DNA of 64,000 nt from Gallibacter pasteurianus_A (GTDB taxonomy: Bacteria; Bacillota; Clostridia; Peptostreptococcales; Anaerovoracaceae), in NCBI GenBank assembly GCA_963596005.1, contig CAVBJF010000003.1, positions 1 to 64,000 on the forward strand, in the 5' to 3' direction. Below the pieces are notes generated by a model. That model was not told the origin of the DNA, ran no database searches, and saw nothing but the letters and a program-made list of their open reading frames with translations. Position 1 is the stretch's first letter; the number at the start of each line of letters is the position of its first letter. Shown piece after piece: positions 43,691 through 51,829 of this stretch. Both the position numbers and the translations under genes were made by a program.

Positions 43691-44875
43691 TTATTTCATA
43701 TTAGCCTTTATAACCTTAGCTAGTCTCTTAACACCCTCAACGATCTTTTCTTCTGTCATACCTGAGTAATTCATTCTGAATGTATTTTTTACATTGCCGT
43801 CAGGATAAAAACCTTCGCCCGGTACGTATGCAACGTTTTCCTTTAGGCATTCCTTTGCAAGCTCTGCAGCATCCATGTATTCTGGAAGCTCTACCCAGAG
43901 GAATAGTCCGCCTGTAGGCTTTGCAAATTTTACTTCAGGTGGGAAAGTTTCCTTCATTGTGTTATACATGAGGTCCCTTCTGTTTCTGTAGATAGCTACG
44001 ATCTTTTCTACGTGAGCATCAAGATCAAACATTTCAATCCACTTTGCAGTTTCCATCTGAGCAACAGTTGAAGCCTGAAGAGCTGCGGCCTGAGCCATAA
44101 AGTTGTACTTTTCTAGGATTTCAGGTGATGCACAAATCCATCCAAGTCTGTATCCTGGAGCAAGTATCTTTGAGAAAGTTCCAAGGAATACAACAAGTCC
44201 CTTTGTATCAAGAGATTTTAGTGCAGGCTGAGCCTCACCCTCAAATCTCAATTCGCCATATGGGTTATCCTCGATTACAGGAATTTCGTATTTGTTGATG
44301 ACCTTCATGAATTCTTTTCTTCTTTCAAGGCTCCAAGTTCTTGATGATGGGTTCTGGAAGTCAGGAATAACATATATCATCTTAACCCTATCTTCTTTTT
44401 CCAAAATCTTTTCGAGCTCTGAAATGATCATACCATCTGTATCAGTTGGAACTTCGATAAATCTTGGCTCGTTTGTTTTGAACGCATTTAGTGCACCAAG
44501 ATATGATGGGCTCTCGATCAAAACGATATCGTCTTTATCAAGGAAAATTCTTCCTGAATAGTCAAGACCCTGCTGTGAACCACTTGTTACGATGATATCA
44601 TCAGCTGTTACATGGATATCATTTTTTGCAGCCATTCTTTCAGCAATCTGCTCTCTTAGTGGCAGATATCCTTCTGTTGAAGAATACTGCATCGCAAGCT
44701 GTCCGTGCTCTTCCATTACTTTTTTCTCTGCTATTGCCATCTCATCAACAGGGAAAAGTTCCATTGCCGGAAGTCCGCCTGCAAAAGAGATAACTTCAGG
44801 CTTGCCAACAAGCGCAAGAAGCTCCCTAATAGCTGAACCTGTCAATAAATTCATTCTTGAAGCAAATTTAACCAT
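43691..44875 (-). CDS. PLP-dependent aminotransferase (fold type I, LysN/2-aminoadipate type)
   Basis: A 394-residue aminotransferase of the MocR-like/2-aminoadipate aminotransferase group. Seen are FAGGLPAMELFP at the N-terminus, VTSGSQQGLD, IPDFQNPSSRTW, the Asp-Tyr region VIEDNPYGELRF, and the PLP lysine in GTFSKILAPGYRLGW. Located last in an operon for a ferredoxin-linked 2-oxoacid oxidoreductase, it probably converts an amino acid to the 2-oxoacid substrate of that enzyme. Exact amino acid specificity (branched-chain, aromatic or aminoadipate) is not readable. GAAAGGAAA precedes the ATG. Confidence 0.9.
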   Translation of the reverse strand: MVKFASRMNLLTGSAIRELLALVGKPEVISFAGGLPAMELFPVDEMAIAEKKVMEEHGQLAMQYSSTEGYLPLREQIAERMAAKNDIHVTADDIIVTSGSQQGLDYSGRIFLDKDDIVLIESPSYLGALNAFKTNEPRFIEVPTDTDGMIISELEKILEKEDRVKMIYVIPDFQNPSSRTWSLERRKEFMKVINKYEIPVIEDNPYGELRFEGEAQPALKSLDTKGLVVFLGTFSKILAPGYRLGWICASPEILEKYNFMAQAAALQASTVAQMETAKWIEMFDLDAHVEKIVAIYRNRRDLMYNTMKETFPPEVKFAKPTGGLFLWVELPEYMDAAELAKECLKENVAYVPGEGFYPDGNVKNTFRMNYSGMTEEKIVEGVKRLAKVIKANMK

Positions 44876-44887
44876 TTGTTTTTCCTT

Positions 44888-45562
44888 TCATTGAAGCCAT
44901 GACGGTCGCATAAAAAGATGCAAAGGTGTCACTTTTATGCCGTCAAGTTCTTCTTCTTTGATATTACGTAATATCTTCTCGTCACAGTACGACTCAAGTA
45001 TGGGAATGTCAAGCTCATCTGATACCTTTTGACAAAGCTCATATCCCTTTTTGATGTCGCGTGCTGACGTTTCAGACAACAGATGTGTGTTATTTAACAG
45101 GCCTTTTACCGCAAGTCCTGTTTCAAACTCTATGCTTTTTAGGTGCATAAGCACACCCTCAAGGCTTGCGGTTTCAGGTCTGTTTGCATTTATAACAAAT
45201 AACATTTCGCAATCGTCATTAAGAAAATATTTCTTAAATTGGTTCAAAACCCTCGCTCCCGAATTATCTCCTCCTGCGTCTACGATCGTATAATACTCCG
45301 TATTTTCGAGCGGTTTTTTTATCGCCGCCGAAAGTGCCGGCAGATCCTGAGTTATATCATATCCAAATGAGTTATGAAAAACCTCAATACCCTTTTTTTC
45401 GAGCATCTCTTGTCTTTCACGACTTCTAAAGTACGGATTTGCTATATCAAGATCCACGATTGCCGCTTTTTCGTGCTCTTTTTTTAGGTTTGTAACGAGA
45501 TTAACCGAAAGCTCACTTTTACCACTGCCATAGTGACCTGTGATAATTCTGATCCTTTTCAT
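44888..45562 (-). CDS. P-loop ATP-binding protein (CobQ/MinD-like), oxidoreductase-associated
   Basis: A 224-residue SIMIBI-type NTPase: Walker A GHYGSGKSE at residues 9-17, VDLDIANPYFRSRE, and VDAGGDNSGARVL. Proteins of this type occur inside 2-oxoacid oxidoreductase operons in clostridia, but their job is undescribed to my knowledge; cofactor loading or complex assembly would fit. AAGGAG precedes the ATG. Confidence 0.8.
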   Translation of the reverse strand: MKRIRIITGHYGSGKSELSVNLVTNLKKEHEKAAIVDLDIANPYFRSRERQEMLEKKGIEVFHNSFGYDITQDLPALSAAIKKPLENTEYYTIVDAGGDNSGARVLNQFKKYFLNDDCEMLFVINANRPETASLEGVLMHLKSIEFETGLAVKGLLNNTHLLSETSARDIKKGYELCQKVSDELDIPILESYCDEKILRNIKEEELDGIKVTPLHLFMRPSWLQ

Positions 45563-45577
45563 ATTGCGATTTTCTCC

Positions 45578-46117
45578 TTATGCTTCCCACGCTTCAAGCG
45601 CCTGTAAGTTTGCAGGGATGAGAGCGGCCTTTTTGCCTGTTAGTACCTTGTTAAATACCTTTTCCATAGTCTTAAGGTCTACAACATTAGTCTTTCTGAT
45701 GATCGCTCCAAGCATAACCATATTAGCTGTTTTGGCATTGCCGATTTTTGTCTCTGCTACCTTGTTGCAATCAACCTTATAAATATTGATATCTTTTCTC
45801 TTTGGTTCAATATCAACAATAGAAGTGTTAACAAATAGATCTCCGCCCGGTTTTAGATCCTTTTCGAATTTTTCCAATGAAGGACCGTTCATAACGATAA
45901 GTACATCAAAGTCCTTTGTTACCATCGGAGATGCTATAGGTTCATTTGAAATGTTTACTGTACAGTTCGCAACACCGCCTCTCATTTCAGGGCCGTATGA
46001 AGGCATCCAAGTTACTTCCTTATCTTCAAACATTGCCGCATATGAAAGCATCTGACCTATAAGCAAAACGCCCTGTCCACCGAAGCCGGCAATCAATATT
46101 TTCTTTACATCACTCAT
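45578..46117 (-). CDS. 2-oxoacid:ferredoxin oxidoreductase, gamma subunit
   Basis: A 179-residue gamma subunit with the signature IAGFGGQGVLLIGQMLSYAA and the CoA-proximal PSYGPEMRGGVANCTV. Forms a four-part enzyme with the next three genes. ATG at 46117 is chosen because GAGGAGGTG, formed by the last codons of the beta gene, lies seven bases before it. Confidence 0.95.
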   Translation of the reverse strand: MSDVKKILIAGFGGQGVLLIGQMLSYAAMFEDKEVTWMPSYGPEMRGGVANCTVNISNEPIASPMVTKDFDVLIVMNGPSLEKFEKDLKPGGDLFVNTSIVDIEPKRKDINIYKVDCNKVAETKIGNAKTANMVMLGAIIRKTNVVDLKTMEKVFNKVLTGKKAALIPANLQALEAWEA

Positions 46118-46121
46118 GATT

Positions 46122-46865
46122 CTACACCTCCTCAACGTCTTTAAATACTTTTACAGGATAGTACGGAATCATATTTTCTCTTAGCCATTTAACTGCGTCT
46201 GTAGGAGCAAGTCCCCAGTTTGTAGGGCAAGTAGATAGGATTTCAACGAATGCAAAACCAAGCTTCTTTTCCTGAATATCAAAAGCATGTTCAATTGCTT
46301 TCTTAGCTTTTCTTACATCTCCCGGAGTAGTTACTGTTACTCTCTCTACGTAAACCGCACCGTCAATCTGCGATATAATTTCTGACATTCTTAGTGGGAA
46401 ACCAGCCTGTTTAGGGTCTCTTCCGTTTACGCATGTAGTAGCCTTCTGGCCTACAAGTGTAGTAGGAGCCATCTGACCGCCTGTCATACCGTAAATTGCG
46501 TTGTTGATAAAGAATGTGCAGAATTTTTCTCCACGCTCTGCCGCATGAATAATTTCTGATGTACCGATAGAAGCGAGGTCTCCGTCACCCTGATAAGTAA
46601 ATACAGGATGAGTCGGATGAACTCTCTTAATTCCCGAAGCTACAGCAGGTGCTCTGCCATGAGGTGATTCGAGCATGTCTATATTCATATATTGGTGAGC
46701 AACGATCGAGCAACCAACAGGTGATACACCGATTGCTTCGCCAATCTGTCCACGTTCCTCAAGCACTTCCATAATAAGTCTGTGCGCTATACCATGCGTA
46801 CATCCAGGGCAATAATGAAGCTCCTTTTCACGCATTCCTTTTGTGTATTCAAAAACCGGTTTCAC
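46122..46865 (-). CDS. vorA: 2-oxoacid:ferredoxin oxidoreductase, beta (TPP-binding) subunit
   Basis: A 247-residue thiamine-pyrophosphate-binding subunit. The N-terminal CPGCTHG motif and the TPP motif GDGDLASIGTSE ending in NNAIYGMTGGQMAPTT are intact. Catalyses oxidative decarboxylation of a 2-oxoacid to acyl-CoA with ferredoxin reduction. It abuts the alpha gene with no gap. Confidence 0.94.
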   Translation of the reverse strand: MKPVFEYTKGMREKELHYCPGCTHGIAHRLIMEVLEERGQIGEAIGVSPVGCSIVAHQYMNIDMLESPHGRAPAVASGIKRVHPTHPVFTYQGDGDLASIGTSEIIHAAERGEKFCTFFINNAIYGMTGGQMAPTTLVGQKATTCVNGRDPKQAGFPLRMSEIISQIDGAVYVERVTVTTPGDVRKAKKAIEHAFDIQEKKLGFAFVEILSTCPTNWGLAPTDAVKWLRENMIPYYPVKVFKDVEEV

Positions 46866-47945
46866 TTATTTCACCCCCAAAATCTTCTTAGTTCTTTCAA
46901 CTACTTCATCCGGATCAAGAAGCATGCCGCCGTATCTGTTTATAAGCGATACCGGATATTTCCCTTCTAATACGTACTTAACATCATGCATCATCTGTCC
47001 GCCCTTTGAAAGCTCAACAGAGATAACATGCTTAACATTATCACCAAGCTTTGCAAAAGCCTTTGCAGGGAATGGCCATAGAGTTTTAGGTCTGATCATT
47101 CCAGCTTTGATGCCTTCTGCTCTTAGCTTCTGGATAGCTTCCTTTGTAACTCTTGAAGTAGAGCCGTATGAAACGAATACAACTTCTGCATCGTTTAGTT
47201 CAACTTCTTCCCAATCCTGAAGCTTTTCCTGAGCCTTTTCGTATTTTGGCCAGTACTCGTCGATATACTCTTCGAGTAGATTTTGCTGTAGCCATACAGA
47301 ATTTAGAGCATGTCTTTCTCTTTCAAATCTGTGACCTGTAAGAGCCCATGGCTTAACTTTTCTTATGTCTTCGCCCAAAACAGCTTCTTTTGGTTCAGGC
47401 AATAGTACAGGCTCCATCATCTGTCCTATGATACCGTCAGCACAGATAATTACAGGATTTCTGTATTCGTCTGCAACCTCAAAGGCATTATAAATCATGT
47501 CGCAAGCTTCCTGTATAGAGCTTGGAGCAAATACGATTGTATGGTAGTCACCATTACCGCCACCTCTTGTAACCTGCTCATAGTCAGCCTGAGAAGCCTG
47601 TATAGATCCTATACCAGGGCCACCTCTCATAACATTGATAACTACTACCGGCATTTCAACAGATGAAAGCAGTGATAATGATTCCTGCATAAGAGCTATA
47701 CCAGGTGAAGATGAAGAAAGAAGCACTCTTCCGCCTGCCGCAGCAGCTCCGTATGCCATATTTACAGCGCCTAATTCACTCTCAGCTTGGATAAACGCAC
47801 CACCTGCGTTTGCAAGCTCTCTTGACATGTACTCAGGCACCTCGTTTTGTGGTGTGATAGGATATCCGAAGTAATATCTGCAGCCTGCGTTTATAGCTGC
47901 TTTTGCAAATGCTTCGTTACCTTTTAGCAATTGTTTCTCACTCAT
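46866..47945 (-). CDS. vorB: 2-oxoacid:ferredoxin oxidoreductase, alpha subunit (VorB-type)
   Basis: A 359-residue alpha subunit with N-terminal YYFGYPITPQNE, the ESELGAVNMAYGAAAAG pyrimidine-binding region, SSSPGIALMQE and MRGGPG. The N-terminal block and length resemble proteins annotated as 3-methyl-2-oxobutanoate dehydrogenase VorB, suggesting branched-chain 2-oxoacids; 2-oxoglutarate or indolepyruvate remain possible. ATG at 47945 follows GGAGGAGG; a nine-residue upstream extension lacks support. Confidence 0.93.
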   Translation of the reverse strand: MSEKQLLKGNEAFAKAAINAGCRYYFGYPITPQNEVPEYMSRELANAGGAFIQAESELGAVNMAYGAAAAGGRVLLSSSSPGIALMQESLSLLSSVEMPVVVINVMRGGPGIGSIQASQADYEQVTRGGGNGDYHTIVFAPSSIQEACDMIYNAFEVADEYRNPVIICADGIIGQMMEPVLLPEPKEAVLGEDIRKVKPWALTGHRFERERHALNSVWLQQNLLEEYIDEYWPKYEKAQEKLQDWEEVELNDAEVVFVSYGSTSRVTKEAIQKLRAEGIKAGMIRPKTLWPFPAKAFAKLGDNVKHVISVELSKGGQMMHDVKYVLEGKYPVSLINRYGGMLLDPDEVVERTKKILGVK

Positions 47946-47946
47946 T

Positions 47947-48168
47947 TTATGCCTCCTCCTTGTACACATCAATAATACCGTCAGGACACATCAATGCACA
48001 GCTCGCGCAAGCAATACAGCCATCCGGATCTGTCACATAAACATTGTGGTATCCCTTCTTGTTCACCTTAGTTGGTTCTAAAGCTAAGATGTTTTTAGGA
48101 CAAACAGAAACACAGAGCTCGCACCCCTTACATCTGTCCGCCCTAATAGTCAGTTTCCCTTTTGCCAT
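47947..48168 (-). CDS. 2-oxoacid:ferredoxin oxidoreductase, ferredoxin (delta) subunit
   Basis: A 73-residue 2[4Fe-4S] ferredoxin with CKGCELCVSVCPKN and CIACASCALMCPDG, each a full C-x2-C-x2-C-x3-C-P motif. As first gene of the operon it supplies the delta subunit that carries electrons from the TPP site to free ferredoxin. Confidence 0.95.
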   Translation of the reverse strand: MAKGKLTIRADRCKGCELCVSVCPKNILALEPTKVNKKGYHNVYVTDPDGCIACASCALMCPDGIIDVYKEEA

Positions 48169-48215
48169 TTAAGACCACGTCCTTTCTCGCAATTTTGAAT
48201 TTTATCGTATATAAT

Positions 48216-48244
48216 ATTTTACCGCATAACAAATTTACAAGCAA
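48216..48244 (-). promoter_or_regulatory. Promoter of 2-oxoacid oxidoreductase operon (TTGCTT-17-TAAAAT)
   Basis: TTGCTT (48239-48244) and TAAAAT (48216-48221) with a 17-base spacer, 48 bases before the ferredoxin ATG; the -35 lies beside the upstream terminator stem. Confidence 0.5.
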
Positions 48245-48245
48245 T

Positions 48246-48307
48246 AAAAAAGAAGCAAGGAAAAGTAATTTTTTTGTATGAAATACCAATATTTTTGCTT
48301 CTTTTTT
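48246..48307 (-). terminator. Long-stem terminator after M23 peptidase gene
   Basis: A perfect 13-bp stem AAAAAAGAAGCAA (48246-48258) / TTGCTTCTTTTTT (48295-48307) with a 36-base loop that contains a small inner hairpin. On the minus strand it ends in a T6 run. Confidence 0.7.
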
Positions 48308-48330
48308 GTTATTTATTTATCTATCTGCCA

Positions 48331-49482
48331 TCACAGGTAGTTTCTTGGGTTGACATTTACGCCGTTTTTTAGCACCTCAAAATGCAAATGATTTGCGATG
48401 GAATCCCCGGTGCTACCAACATATGAGATAGTCTGTCCCTTTGAAACTCTATCACCTACACTTACCGCAAGCGAGCTATTATGAGCATACCTCGTCTTTA
48501 GACCATTGCCGTGGTCTATCACCACCTGATATCCGTAGCTATTGTGCCAGCCGGCAGTAACAACTCTACCACCGTCCGCCGCCTTAACAGGCGCTCCGTA
48601 ACTTCCAACTATATCCAGTCCTAAATGAAGCTCATATCCCTTGATTGGGCCGTTTCTGTATTCGAACTCCGATACGACATAGTGGCTGCTTGGAAGTGGC
48701 CAGCTAAGCGATCCTGTTGCCTTGCCGCTTCCTTTTGTAGAGGTACTGCCTCCACCGGTGTTTGAGCTTGAAGAAGTCTCTTTTTTTGTGCCTTTATAAA
48801 TTATCTTACTGACAGGTTCCTTTATAATTTTACTGCCGAGGAGTGCAGATGTCTTGTAGCTGCCATTTACAAACATTGTATTTCCAAATATCAGCTTCGT
48901 GCCATTTTCGCCATCCCTTGCAACCTTTGTTTTGCCCGCCTCTAAGTCGTCGTCTTCTACTACCTCTGTCTCGTACGGCACAGCTACATCGCACATACCA
49001 TTCACGCCGACGACAACATTAAAAAGAGGAGTATTTTTAGAGTTTGCTTCTATGATACTTTCTGCCGCCTCATCAGCCGATACAGGTTCTTTTTTCTCCT
49101 CTGCAAGGATATGCTCTTTTTCCTTTATCTCTAGAGCAGGTGTAACAACTGTTTCCTGTGTGCCCTTATCCGCTCCATAATGCTTTTTGATAATATCTAT
49201 CGTTTCCTGCGCTTCGTTATATGAGCCGACTATTGCAAGCTCCTCATCGCCAAGCATAATAGCATGTGGCATTTCCTGCACATCTAAGCCTTTTGCATAC
49301 GCCTTACCTGTTATCGCAGCATCATATATCACAAAAAAAGCTGCCAAAACAAATGCCATGCTTATAGATAGTATGCGCTTGCATTTATCATTCCTGATAG
49401 AAACAAGTGCTGTAATAAATTTTCGTATATACTTATTTTCGCATATTATTTCTTTTGTAATCTTATTTTCTTTATTCATCAT
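48331..49482 (-). CDS. M23 family metallopeptidase with G5 domain
   Basis: A 383-residue exported cell-wall hydrolase: N-terminal cytoplasmic tail, signal anchor (about 39-60), a mature region with Lys/Glu-rich stretch, a G5-type domain (about 150-225, G-x-N-G-x-x), a Ser/Gly/Thr linker (about 240-255), and a C-terminal LytM/M23 domain with zinc motif H-L-G-L-D and HLHFE. Cleaves peptidoglycan cross-bridges or acts in division or spore engulfment. The start is uncertain: two adjacent ATGs at 49482 and 49479 have weak ribosome binding sites, and a TTG lies upstream at 49497. Confidence 0.88.
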   Translation of the reverse strand: MMNKENKITKEIICENKYIRKFITALVSIRNDKCKRILSISMAFVLAAFFVIYDAAITGKAYAKGLDVQEMPHAIMLGDEELAIVGSYNEAQETIDIIKKHYGADKGTQETVVTPALEIKEKEHILAEEKKEPVSADEAAESIIEANSKNTPLFNVVVGVNGMCDVAVPYETEVVEDDDLEAGKTKVARDGENGTKLIFGNTMFVNGSYKTSALLGSKIIKEPVSKIIYKGTKKETSSSSNTGGGSTSTKGSGKATGSLSWPLPSSHYVVSEFEYRNGPIKGYELHLGLDIVGSYGAPVKAADGGRVVTAGWHNSYGYQVVIDHGNGLKTRYAHNSSLAVSVGDRVSKGQTISYVGSTGDSIANHLHFEVLKNGVNVNPRNYL

Positions 49483-49596
49483 GTCTCTACTCTGCAATAA
49501 AATGGGCTAGCGGTCAATCCTTTTAGCAAAATGTTTAGATTTTGTTCATTTTTGTTCATTTATAAATATGTATAGGTGCAATATAGTAGCAAATTT

Positions 49597-50454
49597 TCAT
49601 GATATAAGACCGAGTCTGCTTATGGTTTCTTTTTCCTCCTTGCCTGTCGTTATTGTGTATTTGCGCGTTGTTTCTATACTGCAATGCCCAAGCACATCCG
49701 CCAGCCGATTTAGATCCTTTGTTTTTTCATAAAATGTGCGAGCAAATAAATGTCTTAAGTTGTGCGGAAAGACTTTGTTCGAAGGCACTCCGGCTTGCTC
49801 TGCTATTTTTTGCATGTTTCGCCAAACAGTAGTCCTATCTATCGGGGTGCCGTTTGCACCTGTAAATATACTCCCTCTCTTTATTGCTCGATCCTTACAG
49901 TATCTTGCAAGTTTTAACGAAAGCTTTTGTGGCAAAAAAATTACTCGCGTCTTACCTTTGCAAGTTACCGCAATCTCCCCTTGCGTCAATGCTTCTGCCC
50001 TTATATATTTTAGTTCGCCAACTCTGATAGCCGTTGCACATATAGTTTCCATAATAAGCGCAGTCTCATGCTCACCTTCTCTTATCGCTACGCGCACGAG
50101 CTTTTTGTATTCTTCCTTTTTTAATTCTCTTTCTTCTTTTATAAATAGTTGTTTTTGGCATCTCACAGTTTTTATCTTTAAGTCCGGTCTGTTTAGGAAC
50201 TCAAAAAATTGATTTAGAGCTATCACCTTCACATTTACACTTGAAACTTTTAATTTTTTTTCGAGCTCTTCTCTATATGCGATAATATCCTCTTTTGTTA
50301 TCTCCTCTAATGTCTTTGCCTGCAAAATCCACCTCAAAAAGCCTTTTACTGCTCTTGTGTATTGCTCTATGGTATTGCATGCTTTTTCGTTTTCGATCAT
50401 GTGCCACTGATACTCTTTTAACAATTCATTTTCTACGATCGCATTTTTTAACAT
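49597..50454 (-). CDS. Tyrosine recombinase/integrase (solitary)
   Basis: A 285-residue phage-integrase-family recombinase: N-terminal SAM-like core-binding domain (about 8-90) and C-terminal catalytic domain with Arg (ATAIRVGEL), Lys (CKGKTRVIF), H-x-x-R (PHNLRHLFAR), the second His (LGHCSIETTRKY) and nucleophile Tyr (KYTI). All catalytic residues are present. No excisionase, phage or conjugation genes lie nearby and the flanks are housekeeping genes, so it may be a XerC/D-like housekeeping enzyme, a phase-variation invertase or a relic of an element. Confidence 0.9.
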   Translation of the reverse strand: MLKNAIVENELLKEYQWHMIENEKACNTIEQYTRAVKGFLRWILQAKTLEEITKEDIIAYREELEKKLKVSSVNVKVIALNQFFEFLNRPDLKIKTVRCQKQLFIKEERELKKEEYKKLVRVAIREGEHETALIMETICATAIRVGELKYIRAEALTQGEIAVTCKGKTRVIFLPQKLSLKLARYCKDRAIKRGSIFTGANGTPIDRTTVWRNMQKIAEQAGVPSNKVFPHNLRHLFARTFYEKTKDLNRLADVLGHCSIETTRKYTITTGKEEKETISRLGLIS

Positions 50455-50535
50455 TTTTCTCTCTCCTTCTACATAAAAAAATTAGTTTACTCTTTAAATT
50501 TACTCAAAGAATGAGGATTAAAATCAGATAAAATT

Positions 50536-50570
50536 AAAAAATATATAACCCTTGCGGTTATATATTTTTT
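50536..50570. terminator. Strong hairpin upstream of recombinase gene
   Basis: A 15-bp perfect stem AAAAAATATATAACC / GGTTATATATTTTTT with loop CTTGC; symmetric A/T ends allow termination in both directions. It lies 33 bases from a second terminator hairpin. Confidence 0.75.
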
Positions 50571-50602
50571 GTTCCCTAAATGCATGCACCTATACTCCAG
50601 AT

Positions 50603-50631
50603 AAAACAGGCAGCCTATGGCTGCCTGTTTT
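50603..50631. terminator. Terminator after pduL
   Basis: Stem AAAACAGGCAGCC / GGCTGCCTGTTTT with a three-base loop, 21 bases downstream of pduL on the minus strand, GC-rich core and T-tracts on both strands. Confidence 0.85.
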
Positions 50632-50651
50632 TTGTGTTCTATGTTATATGT

Positions 50652-51221
50652 TTATTTTATAACCTCGCATATTGAGTTCTGTGAAAGACAAGCTGCATTG
50701 CCCTCATCTGTGTCAAGATGTACTGACGCAGGCGGTTCTCCGCCAACTCTTACGAGCACATTTCCAAATACGAGCTCTCTTTCGCCTTTAACCTTTAGAC
50801 TTATGATCTGCTTATCTACAAGGCCGGCTTCCTTTGCTTCGCCCTCTGAGATGTGCAAATGTCTTAGCGCGGCTATCACACCGTGATCAAGTTCAACTTC
50901 TCCGCAAGGTCCGATTAGCTTGCAACCAGGCGTTCCCTCAAGCTTGCCCGATTCTCTGATTGGAAGAGCAAAGCCTGCTTGTCTGCCGTCTGTAAGTGCA
51001 AGTTCAACCTGAGTTTCTTTTCTTGCAGGTCCTAAAACTCTAAGTCCTTTTATAGTTTTTTTAGGTCCAACAAGATCTACCTTTTCTTCACAAGAAAACT
51101 GGCCCGAGCCAAGATCTTTAAAATATGTAAGTTCGTGTCCTTTTCCAAACAACGTTTCTACATCTGCTTGGCTTAAATGCACATGCTTGTTTGATATTCC
51201 TACTTTTACTTCATATCCCAT
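50652..51221 (-). CDS. pduL: Phosphate propanoyltransferase (PduL-type phosphotransacylase)
   Basis: A 189-residue PduL-domain enzyme interconverting acyl-CoA and acyl phosphate. The zinc-binding HVHLS, the internal repeat region with L-R-H-L-H-I-S and the C-terminal VHLDTDEGNA are kept. It has no N-terminal encapsulation peptide and no microcompartment genes nearby, so it is probably a cytosolic phosphotransacetylase substitute that lets the cell make ATP from acetyl- or branched acyl-CoA through a kinase encoded elsewhere. AAGGAGG precedes the ATG. Confidence 0.93.
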   Translation of the reverse strand: MGYEVKVGISNKHVHLSQADVETLFGKGHELTYFKDLGSGQFSCEEKVDLVGPKKTIKGLRVLGPARKETQVELALTDGRQAGFALPIRESGKLEGTPGCKLIGPCGEVELDHGVIAALRHLHISEGEAKEAGLVDKQIISLKVKGERELVFGNVLVRVGGEPPASVHLDTDEGNAACLSQNSICEVIK

Positions 51222-51256
51222 TTTGTCCTCCTTAAAATAACATAATACTATATTTG

Positions 51257-51772
51257 TTAGTCTAGACAGCTTATATATGGTAGCTGTCTATATTTTTGGT
51301 TATAATCAAGTCCGTATCCTACGATAAAGACATCTCCAACTGTAAATCCGACATAATCGCCCTTTACATCAACTTGTCTGCCTGTTGGTTTATCAAGAAG
51401 TGCACATATTCTTATGCTCTTTGCACCTCTGTTTTTTAGATATCCGTTTAGGTAGTTTAATGTAATACCGGAGTCTATAATATCTTCGACGATGATAACA
51501 TTTTTGCCCATAACATCCTCTTCGATATCCTTCATTATTTTTACCGTACCGGATGTTTTTGTCTGCGCTCCGTAGCTTGAACATGCGATAAAGTCAATCG
51601 CAAAATCCTCAAGGTCTATACATTTCATAAGGTCTGCCATCCAAGGCACCGAACCTCTCAATATGCCTACGAGGAGCAGAGGTTCACCTGCAAAATCCTT
51701 TGTTATCTGTTCTCCAATTTCTTTTGCTTTAGCTAAAATTTCTTCGTGTGTTATAAGTACCTTACCTACCAC
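51257..51772 (-). CDS. hpt: Hypoxanthine phosphoribosyltransferase
   Basis: A 171-residue purine salvage enzyme with the PRPP motif VIIVEDIIDSGITL and base-binding KPTGRQVDVKGDYVGF. A GTG at 51772 is chosen as start since AAAGGAG lies six to seven bases before it and the family begins near V-L-I-T-x-E-E-I; an in-frame TTG at 51808 adds 12 residues with no ribosome binding site. Confidence 0.95.
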   Translation of the reverse strand: MVGKVLITHEEILAKAKEIGEQITKDFAGEPLLLVGILRGSVPWMADLMKCIDLEDFAIDFIACSSYGAQTKTSGTVKIMKDIEEDVMGKNVIIVEDIIDSGITLNYLNGYLKNRGAKSIRICALLDKPTGRQVDVKGDYVGFTVGDVFIVGYGLDYNQKYRQLPYISCLD

Positions 51773-51829
51773 TTTACTCTCCTTTGCCTTTTGTGAGATT
51801 GCCTGCAATTTTAATTCAATAAGATAAGA

